DNA of 64,000 nt, taken from NCBI RefSeq assembly GCF_010994095.1, contig NZ_WJYO01000001.1, forward strand, positions 1,116,001 through 1,180,000, in the 5' to 3' direction. Source of the stretch: Mumia xiangluensis (GTDB taxonomy: Bacteria; Actinomycetota; Actinomycetes; Propionibacteriales; Nocardioidaceae). Shown here in pieces: positions 23,847 to 30,546 of this stretch. Below the pieces are notes generated by a model, which searched no databases, was not told where the DNA came from, and saw only the letters and a list, made by a program, of their open reading frames with translations. Position numbers and translations under genes: made by a program. How positions within the stretch are numbered: the first letter of the stretch is position 1; each line of letters starts with the position of its first letter.

Positions 23847-26084
23847 TCAGGCGGGTACGGCGACCTTGGGCGCCTCGTCGGCCTTGCGGCGCTCCGGCAC
23901 CCGCAGCTTGCCGAGGCGCTTGTCGAGCACGAGCAGCGCCGCCGGCAGGAGCACCAGCCGCACGAGCGTCGCGTCGACCAGGATCGCGACGGAGAGGCCG
24001 ATCCCCATCTGCTTCATCTCGAGCATCGACAGCGTCGCGAACACCGCGAACACCGAAACCATCACGGCAGCCGCGCTCGTGACCACGCTCGCGGTCTCCC
24101 GCACGCCGTACTCGACCGCGAGTCGTGTCGACAGCCCGCGCCGCATGCCCTCACGGATCCGGCTCATCACGAACACGTGATAGTCCATCGAGAGCCCGAC
24201 GAGGACGACGAAGCAGAACAGCGGCACCCAGTCGACCAGGAATCCCGGTGACGTGAAGTCGAGCATCCCCTCGGCCCAGGTGTTCTGGAAGACCAGCGTC
24301 ATCACGCCGAACGCCGCTCCGACCGACAGCAGGTTGAGTCCGGTCGTCAGCAGGGCGACGGTGCCGCTGCGGAACACGAACCACATCATCAGCAGCGTCA
24401 GCAGCAGCACGAACCCGACGACCAGCGGCAGCGCATCCCGCTGCGCGTCCTGCGCGTCCATCGTGTCGGCGACGTCGCCGCCGATCGCCCACTCGGACGC
24501 GTCGGTCCCGTCGAGGGTGTCAGGCACGACCGTCTCGCGGAGCTCGGTGACGGCCTCCTCGTTGGCGACGTCACCCTCCGGCCCGACCGTCGTCAGCCGC
24601 AGGACCGAGGTGCGCCCGTCGTCGGAGACCGCGACCGGGTTCACCTCGGACGCGAGCCCGTCCCTCTGGGCCTGCGCGCCGAGCGCCTCGAGCTCACCCT
24701 TCACGGCCGCCGTGTCGGCGGCGGAGTCCGAGCGGGCGACGACCTCGATCGTGGGCCGCTCCGCCGGGAAGTGCTCCTGGACCTTCTGGAACGTCGCGAC
24801 AGCCGGGATGTCCTGCGGGAGGGTGTCGATCGTCCCTTGGTGGAGCGTCATGCCGAGCGCCGGCGCAGACAGCGCGACAAGCACGCCGAGCGACAGGGCC
24901 AAGGCGGTCTTCGGACGTTCGAGCACTGGACGGACCAGACGCTTGCTGATGCCTCCGGTGCCGAGGCGGCGGTTCAGGCGCCACAGCCCCGGGACCCGCG
25001 GGCGGTCCACCCACCGGCCGAGCTTCGCGAGCAGCGCTGGGAGGACGGTGACCGATCCCAGCATCGCGACGGCGACCACGAGCATCGCCCCGACGGCCAG
25101 GCCGGCGAACACCGTGTCCCGGGTGAGCAGCAGACCCGACATCGCCACGATCACGGCGAGACCGGCGACGATCACGGCGCGGCCCGAGGTCGCAGCAGCG
25201 ATCTCGATCGCGTCGAGCGTCGACGCACCCTTCAGCCGCTCCTCCCGCTCACGCTTCAGGTAGAACAGCGAGTAGTCGACACCGACCGCCATCCCGATCA
25301 TCAGCACGACGCTGGCGACCGTGCCGGAGTCGGGGATGAAGGTCGACACCACCGCGTACAGGCCGAGGGCCGTCAGGACGCACGAGAACGCCAGCGCCAC
25401 CGGGATCGCCGCCGCGATCAACGCTCCGAACGCGACGATCATGATGAGGAACGTGATCGGGAGGCTCCGCGCCTCACCCGAGCCGAGGTCCTCTCCGACG
25501 CGCTCGTCCACTTGGTTGCCGATGGAGGCGCCGCCCGTCTGCGCGATGTCGAGGTCCGGGTGGCTGTCCGCCACCTCGGTCGTCGCGTCGTGCAGCGCAT
25601 CGACAGTGGCATCGAGGTCGTCGACCCCCTTCTCCAAGGTGATGGGCACGAGCATCGCCGTACCGTCGTCGGACCACACCGGCGGGCCCACGCCGTCGAC
25701 GTGCGCGATCCCTTCGGCACCCGAACGGATCGCCTCGTACGCCCCCTCGCCCGCCGCGCGGTCGAGCGACCCGCCGTCGGCGGTGACCAGGACGACCTCG
25801 CTGGGAGCCTGTCCGAGGTCGGCATCGCGGATCATCTCGGCGGCTCGGCCGGACTCGCCGACGCCGTAGTCGTCATCGCTCATCGACTGCGTCGGTACGA
25901 CGGTCATCAGCGCCATCGCACCGACGACCAGCGCGAGCCAGAGCGAGATCGCTCGCCACGGATGGGTGGCACTCCATCGGGCGATGCGTACGACCGGCGA
26001 GCCGCGCCCAGGTCGTACGGACCTCGGCCCCACGCGTTGGGGCTGACGTGGATCGGGCTGCGGAGGTGCTGCTGTGGTGGTCAT
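23847..26084 (-). CDS. MMPL-family RND transporter
   Basis: A 745-residue inner-membrane transporter with the MmpL layout: a single N-terminal helix (ISLWLALVVGAMALMTVV), a first extracytoplasmic domain (about residues 70-200), five helices, a second domain (about 370-530) and five more helices. Proton-relay-type motifs are present in the membrane: MAVGVDYSLFYLKREREE and GLSMDYHVFVMSRIREGM, the paired Asp-Tyr motifs of MMPL proteins. The substrate is unknown; lipids or drugs are typical. The ATG at 26084 has GAGAGG upstream. It is transcribed divergently from a two-component system that may regulate it. Confidence 0.9.
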   Translation of the reverse strand: MTTTAAPPQPDPRQPQRVGPRSVRPGRGSPVVRIARWSATHPWRAISLWLALVVGAMALMTVVPTQSMSDDDYGVGESGRAAEMIRDADLGQAPSEVVLVTADGGSLDRAAGEGAYEAIRSGAEGIAHVDGVGPPVWSDDGTAMLVPITLEKGVDDLDATVDALHDATTEVADSHPDLDIAQTGGASIGNQVDERVGEDLGSGEARSLPITFLIMIVAFGALIAAAIPVALAFSCVLTALGLYAVVSTFIPDSGTVASVVLMIGMAVGVDYSLFYLKREREERLKGASTLDAIEIAAATSGRAVIVAGLAVIVAMSGLLLTRDTVFAGLAVGAMLVVAVAMLGSVTVLPALLAKLGRWVDRPRVPGLWRLNRRLGTGGISKRLVRPVLERPKTALALSLGVLVALSAPALGMTLHQGTIDTLPQDIPAVATFQKVQEHFPAERPTIEVVARSDSAADTAAVKGELEALGAQAQRDGLASEVNPVAVSDDGRTSVLRLTTVGPEGDVANEEAVTELRETVVPDTLDGTDASEWAIGGDVADTMDAQDAQRDALPLVVGFVLLLTLLMMWFVFRSGTVALLTTGLNLLSVGAAFGVMTLVFQNTWAEGMLDFTSPGFLVDWVPLFCFVVLVGLSMDYHVFVMSRIREGMRRGLSTRLAVEYGVRETASVVTSAAAVMVSVFAVFATLSMLEMKQMGIGLSVAILVDATLVRLVLLPAALLVLDKRLGKLRVPERRKADEAPKVAVPA

Positions 26085-26253
26085 GATGGCCTCTCGATTC
26101 GTGGTGTCTCCTTCTGCCCTCGACGATTCCGGCTCACGCGGTGGCAGACAGGGGTCCGAAGTCCCGAACCGAGGTGGTGCTAGGTCCACTGTCCCGAGCG
26201 CTTCAGGCACGCAGAGTGGGAGCATGACGACGACCGCCCTCGCAGGAGAGACG

Positions 26254-27555
26254 ATGAGCACCGCGAACGCCTCGTACCCGTTGCCGCCCCAGCGCCGCCC
26301 CTCGCCCCTGGCGCTGACCGGGCTCGCTCTGGTGTACCTGGTGCTGGGGATCCCGACCCTCGTGGTGCTGGTCGTCGTCACGGTGGCGATCCCGTTCGTC
26401 GCCCTCGGGATCGGAGTCCCCGTGCTCGCGGTGTTCGTGCCTGTCCTGCGGCAGCTGGCGCGCGTGCACCGCTACTTCGCGGCGCAGGTCCTGCGGACGA
26501 CAGTCCTCAGTCCGTACCACCCGCGCTCGTCGCAGGGCGTCAAGGTCGTCGTCGAGGACTGGGCGCGGGATCCCGCTCGATGGCGCGACCTCGGCTGGGC
26601 GTACGTGTCGGTGACCCTCGGCTGGCTCCTGTCGCTGATCCCGATCACGCTCCTGCTCGGCGTCGTGTGGTTCGCGGTGTTCCCGTTCGTCTACTGGGTG
26701 ACGCCGGAGGGTGTCTTCGACATGAGCTGGTGGATCGTGCAGGTCGACGACCAGCAGTCCTCCTTCTCGATGTGGGTCGCCGCGGGCCTGTGCGCCCTCG
26801 TGTGGTGGCTCCTGACTCCGCCCGTCAGCCGACTGCGGGCGCGACTCGACCTGGGGCTGCTGTCGCCGACGCGGACAGAGCTGGAGAAGCGGCTCGTCGA
26901 GGTCTCCGCCTCGCGCACCGAGACCATCGACCACTCGGCGGCCGAGCTGCGACGCATCGAGCGCGACCTCCACGACGGCGCGCAGGCGCGCCTCGTGTCG
27001 CTCGGCATGAGCCTCGGCCTGGCCGAGCAGCTCCTGCGCACCGACCCCGATGCGGCCGCGCGGCTGATCGAGGAGGCGCGGGCGACGACGACGTCGGCGC
27101 TCGGCGACCTGCGCTCGGTGGTCCGCGGGATCCACCCGCCGGTGCTGGCCGACCGCGGACTGGTCGGTGCTGCGCAGGCGCTCGCGCTCGACCTCGCCGT
27201 ACCGACGTCGTTCACCGCCGTCGTGCCCGGGCGTGCCCCGGAGCCGGTCGAGTCGGCGATGTACTTCGCGGTCGCCGAGGCCCTCGCCAACGTGGTCAAG
27301 CACGCCGGTGCGAGCGCGGCCTCGGTGGCGCTCTCGTACGACGGGACGCGCCTCCGCGCCGTGGTCGCGGACAACGGGAACGGCGGCGCTAACCCGGCCG
27401 CCGGCACCGGACTCGAGGGTGTGGGTCGCCGCCTGGCCGCTTTCGACGGCACCATGGTGGTCGAGAGTCCCGCTGGGGGACCGACCGTCGTGACCATGGA
27501 GCTGCCGTGCGTGTTGTCATCGCCGAAGACCTCGCCCTCCTCAGGGACGGACTGA
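26254..27555 (+). CDS. NarL/DesK-type sensor histidine kinase
   Basis: A 433-residue membrane kinase. The N-terminal putative sensor domain has four hydrophobic helices (about residues 20-190). The HisKA_3 dimerisation helix carries RDLHDGAQARLVSLG with the phosphoacceptor His240. The HATPase domain shows NVVKHAG (N box), DNGNGG (G1) and GTGLEGVGRRL. The ATG at 26254 is favoured by AGGAGAG upstream; an ATG at 26224 would add ten residues. It overlaps the response regulator by 49 bp. The divergent MMPL transporter is a likely target. Confidence 0.87.
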   Translation: MSTANASYPLPPQRRPSPLALTGLALVYLVLGIPTLVVLVVVTVAIPFVALGIGVPVLAVFVPVLRQLARVHRYFAAQVLRTTVLSPYHPRSSQGVKVVVEDWARDPARWRDLGWAYVSVTLGWLLSLIPITLLLGVVWFAVFPFVYWVTPEGVFDMSWWIVQVDDQQSSFSMWVAAGLCALVWWLLTPPVSRLRARLDLGLLSPTRTELEKRLVEVSASRTETIDHSAAELRRIERDLHDGAQARLVSLGMSLGLAEQLLRTDPDAAARLIEEARATTTSALGDLRSVVRGIHPPVLADRGLVGAAQALALDLAVPTSFTAVVPGRAPEPVESAMYFAVAEALANVVKHAGASAASVALSYDGTRLRAVVADNGNGGANPAAGTGLEGVGRRLAAFDGTMVVESPAGGPTVVTMELPCVLSSPKTSPSSGTD

Positions 27556-28151
27556 CCCGTCTCCTCGAGGCGAACGGGTTCACGGTCGTCGCCGCCGTCG
27601 ACAACGCACCGTCGCTGGCGAAGGCGCTGCGGGAGGTCGCCGTCGACGTCGCCGTCGTGGACGTCCGGATGCCTCCGACGTTCACCGACGAAGGGCTGCG
27701 GACCGCGATCGAGGCGCGCGCCGCTCGGCCGGGGCTTCCGGTGCTGGTCCTCTCGCAGTACGTCGAGCAGCTGTACGCCCGCGAGCTGCTGTCGTCGGGC
27801 GAGGGAGCCGTCGGCTACCTCCTGAAGGACCGCGTGGCCGACGTGGAGCGGTTCGTCGACGCCGTACGCCAGGTCGCCGACGGGGGAACCGTGCTCGATC
27901 CGGAGGTTGTGTCGGTGCTGCTGTCGAAGGCGGCAGCGAACCGGCCCGTCGACCGCCTCACCGAACGCGAGCGGGAGGTGCTCGGGCTGATGGCCGAGGG
28001 GCGGTCCAACGCAGCGATCGCCGGACGGCTGTTCGTCACCGAGAAGGCGATCTCGAAGCACACGAACTCGATCTTCGCGAAGCTCGACCTTCCGGTGTCC
28101 GAGGACGACAACCGCCGGGTGCTCGCCGTGCTCGCCTATCTGCAAGGTTGA
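27507..28151 (+). CDS. NarL/LuxR-family response regulator
   Basis: A 214-residue regulator. The receiver domain (about residues 1-120) has the acidic pocket AEDLALL and phosphoacceptor Asp52 in VVDVRMPP, with Lys in the YLLKDR motif. The C-terminal LuxR-type HTH (about 150-212) has LTEREREVLGLMAEGRSNAAIA. The GTG at 27507 lies 49 bp inside the kinase gene, giving tight coupling with its partner. Its target promoter is probably in the 26085-26253 divergent region, which is inference. Confidence 0.9.
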   Translation: MRVVIAEDLALLRDGLTRLLEANGFTVVAAVDNAPSLAKALREVAVDVAVVDVRMPPTFTDEGLRTAIEARAARPGLPVLVLSQYVEQLYARELLSSGEGAVGYLLKDRVADVERFVDAVRQVADGGTVLDPEVVSVLLSKAAANRPVDRLTEREREVLGLMAEGRSNAAIAGRLFVTEKAISKHTNSIFAKLDLPVSEDDNRRVLAVLAYLQG

Positions 28152-28198
28152 CACGCACTTGCCCGGCGATTGCGACCGCGCTCAGTCAGGATGGTGAC

Positions 28199-28519
28199 AT
28201 GAGCAAGGACACGCGTGCGTACTGGTTCATGCCGTATCGCATCCGGCAGCCAGAGCTCCTCGAGATCTGGTTCGAGGACCAGGCCCAGCTCGGCTGGGTG
28301 GCGGAGCACTTCGGCCCGTCGAGTGCCATCCGCCTGACGCTGCACCGACGCGAGGACGCGCCGACCTACCGGTACGCGATCGATCCCCGGACGTTCCCCA
28401 ACACGCAGGAGGACGACCTTCTCGCCGCTGCCGGCTGGGAGGACCTCGGCTCGCTCGCCGGCAAGGACGTGTGGCGCGCGCCGTACGAGGGGGAGCGTCC
28501 GGAGTTCTTGTTCGGATAG
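28199..28519 (+). CDS. small protein, possibly DUF2812-like
   Basis: A 106-residue soluble protein. Features resembling DUF2812 are WFEDQAQLGW (helix after which a hydrophobic sheet follows), then TYRYAIDPRTF and DDLLAAAGWEDLGSLAG. There is no signal peptide, no membrane helix and no catalytic motif. The ATG at 28199 follows the response regulator by 47 bp on the same strand, but function is unknown. The family link is a weak pattern match. Confidence 0.55.
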   Translation: MSKDTRAYWFMPYRIRQPELLEIWFEDQAQLGWVAEHFGPSSAIRLTLHRREDAPTYRYAIDPRTFPNTQEDDLLAAAGWEDLGSLAGKDVWRAPYEGERPEFLFG

Positions 28520-28541
28520 CTCGCCGGGTACGTTCGTACCC

Positions 28542-29330
28542 ATGCGGATCGCCACCTGGAACGTCAACTCCATCCGTTCGCGCATCGACCGCGTCGCGGC
28601 CTGGCTCGAGCGCAGCGACGTCGACGTCCTGGCGATCCAGGAGACCAAGTGCCGCGACGACCAGTTCCCCGAGCTGTCGCTGCTCGCGGCCGGCTACGAG
28701 GTCGCGCACCACGGGCTCTCGCAGTGGAACGGCGTCGCGATCATCTCGCGCGTCGGGCTCGAGGACGTCCAGGTCGGGTTTGCCGACATGCCGACGTGGG
28801 GCGACCCCGCTGCCGCGGAGGCGCGGGCGATCTCAGCGGTCTGCGGCGGCGTACGCATCTGGTCGCTGTACGTCCCCAACGGACGCACGCTCGAGGATCC
28901 GCACTACGCCTACAAGCTGCAGTGGCTCGACCAGCTGCACGCCGACGCGACGGGCTGGCTCGCCGACGACCCCGCCGCGCAGATCGCGCTGATGGGCGAC
29001 TGGAACATCGCTCCCCGGGACGAGGACGTGTGGGACATGGCGAAGTTCGAGGGCAGGACCCACGTCTCCAAGCTGGAGCGCGAGGCGTTCGCGGCGTTCG
29101 AAGACTCCGGGTACGCCGACGTGGTCCGGCCGCACACCCCCGGGCCGGGGACGTACACGTACTGGGACTACACGCAGCTGCGGTTCCCGCGGCGTGAGGG
29201 CATGCGGATCGACTTCGCGCTGTGCACGCCCGCGCTGGCGGCGCGCGTGACCGCGGCGTCGATCGACCGCGAGGAGCGCAAGGGCAAGGGCGCGTCGGAC
29301 CACGCCCCGGTCGTCGTCGACCTCGCCTGA
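28542..29330 (+). CDS. xth: exodeoxyribonuclease III
   Basis: A 262-residue AP endonuclease/3'-5' exonuclease of the ExoIII family in base-excision repair. It has MRIATWNVNSIRSR, the metal Glu in LAIQETKC, the Tyr of WSLYVPNG, the catalytic GDWNIAPRDEDVWD, and the C-terminal SDHAPVVVDL with its Asp-His pair. Length is normal. Its 3' end runs straight into the first partial repeat of the left array (7 bp after the stop), so no separate terminator is seen; the repeat hairpins may serve. Confidence 0.95.
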   Translation: MRIATWNVNSIRSRIDRVAAWLERSDVDVLAIQETKCRDDQFPELSLLAAGYEVAHHGLSQWNGVAIISRVGLEDVQVGFADMPTWGDPAAAEARAISAVCGGVRIWSLYVPNGRTLEDPHYAYKLQWLDQLHADATGWLADDPAAQIALMGDWNIAPRDEDVWDMAKFEGRTHVSKLEREAFAAFEDSGYADVVRPHTPGPGTYTYWDYTQLRFPRREGMRIDFALCTPALAARVTAASIDREERKGKGASDHAPVVVDLA

Positions 29331-29336
29331 CGTCCC

Positions 29337-29776
29337 GGTGGTCGAGGCGCCCCTCCCGCTGGTCGAGGCGCCACCTCCCGCTGGTCGCTGCGTCCCTCCC
29401 GCTGGTCGAGGCGCGAAGCGATCGAGACCCCCACCCTCCGCTGGTCGAGGCGCCCCCCATCCGCTGGTCGAGGCGCGAAGCGATCGAGACCCCCACCCTC
29501 CGCTGGTCGAGCCGCCCCCTCCCGCTGGTCGAGGCGCGAAGCGATCGAGACCCCCCACCCTCCGCTGGTCGAGGCGCCCCCTCCCGCTGGTCGAGGCGCG
29601 AAGCGATCGAGACCACCGCTGCGTCCCTCCCGCTGGTCGAGGCGCGAAGCGATCGAGACCACCGCTGCGTCCCTCCCGCTGGTCGAGGCGCGAAGCGATC
29701 GAGACCACCGCTGCGCCCCCCATCCGCTGGTCGAGGCGCCCCCTCCCGCTGGTCGAGGCGCGAAGCGATCGAGACC
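29337..29776 (+). repeat. left repeat array: seven full 30-bp repeats plus seven partial copies
   Basis: Full copies begin at 29400, 29462, 29523, 29585, 29631, 29677 and 29747. Each starts CGCTGGTCGAG and ends ATCGAGACC. Start-to-start distances are 62, 61, 62, 46, 46 and 70 bp. Truncated 5' halves (CGCTGGTCGAGG-type) sit between them at about 29337, 29357, 29379, 29439, 29501, 29563 and 29725. The copies at 29585, 29631 and 29677 are separated by an identical 16-bp linker, ACCGCTGCGTCCCTCC. The last copy abuts the stop codon of the GIY-YIG gene. No protein-coding content is credible here. Confidence 0.95.
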
Positions 29777-30060
29777 TACCTCGGTGTTCGCCTCTTCGCC
29801 AGTGCAGACAGCGCAGCAAGATCGCCTCTGATCAAGGCCTCGCGCTTCGCGCGTGACCAGTTCTGGATGCGCTTCTCCCAGCCGTACGCCTCCGCAACGC
29901 TCTCCGTCTCCGCTGCGAAGACGAGGGTGATCGGCAGCCGACGGCGTGTGTAGGCGGCGCCGCGGCCCGAACGATGCTGGTCGATGCGCTGCTCGAGATT
30001 GCGGGTGCTTCCGACGTAGTAGCTGCCGTCGCTGCAGCGGAGGATGTAGACCCATGCCAT
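29776..30060 (-). CDS. GIY-YIG single-domain endonuclease flanked by inverted repeat arrays
   Basis: A 94-residue protein consisting of one GIY-YIG nuclease domain of the UPF0213/YhbQ group. Landmarks are VYI at residues 4-6 (the GIY strand), YYVG at 14-17 (the YIG strand), Arg25 and His29 in the catalytic helix, and metal-binding Glu62 in YGWEKRIQNW. All expected catalytic positions are filled, so it should be active. The C-terminus is basic (ALAKRRTPR). The stop codon overlaps the first base of the left array; the right array begins 56 bp upstream of the start. Being enclosed by mirror-image repeats suggests the nuclease acts on or spread with them; this is inference. Confidence 0.88.
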   Translation of the reverse strand: MAWVYILRCSDGSYYVGSTRNLEQRIDQHRSGRGAAYTRRRLPITLVFAAETESVAEAYGWEKRIQNWSRAKREALIRGDLAALSALAKRRTPR

Positions 30061-30115
30061 CGCACGAGTGTGGCGGTCGGCAGCGGCGGGCTACCCGGAT
30101 ATCCACAGGCGGGGT

Positions 30116-30485
30116 GGTCTCGATCGCTTCGCGCCTCGACCAGCGGTGGGGTGGGTGGTCTCGATCGCTTCGCGCCTCGACCAGCGGGAGGGACGCAGCG
30201 GTGGTCTCGATCGCTTCGCGCCTCGACCAGCGGGAGGGGGGCGGCTCGACCAGCGGAGCGGGTCTCGATCGCTTCGCGCCTCGACCAGCGGAGGGGTGGG
30301 GTGGTCTCGATCGCTTCGTGCCTCGACCAGCGGTGGGGTGGGTGGTCTCGATCGCTTCGCGCCTCGACCAGCGGAGGGGGCTGCTCGACCAGCGGTGGGG
30401 AGGGGGTCTCGATCGCTTCGCGCCTCGACCAGCGGTAGGGGGCGCCTCGACCAGCGGAGGGGGTCTCGATCGCTACGTGCCTCGG
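30116..30485 (+). repeat. right repeat array: seven full repeats in inverted orientation plus partial copies
   Basis: Full copies, reading GGTCTCGAT...CGACCAGCG, begin at 30116, 30157, 30203, 30261, 30303 (one mismatch), 30344 and 30405. A decayed copy begins at 30462. Half-copies lie near 30243, 30384 and 30445. The linker at 30187-30202 is the exact reverse complement of the 16-bp linker in the left array. In both arrays the GGTCTC end faces the GIY-YIG gene. The array ends about 60 bp before the decarboxylase start. Confidence 0.95.
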
Positions 30486-30546
30486 CGGGCGTGGATCGCG
30501 TAGGGTTTACGGGGAGACTCTCGACAAGCAGGAGGATTTGCGGCAC

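Noticed and set aside
29168-30106. Several frames of 150-330 codons across the repeat arrays
   Set aside because: They are translations of the 30-bp repeat in different frames (SLRASTSG and LVEARSDRD motifs), not proteins.
29337-30485. CRISPR arrays on both sides of the nuclease gene
   Set aside because: Repeats are near 30 bp, but the intervening sequences are short, unequal, G/C-rich and partly repeat-derived or identical. There are no unique 30-40 bp spacers and no cas genes.
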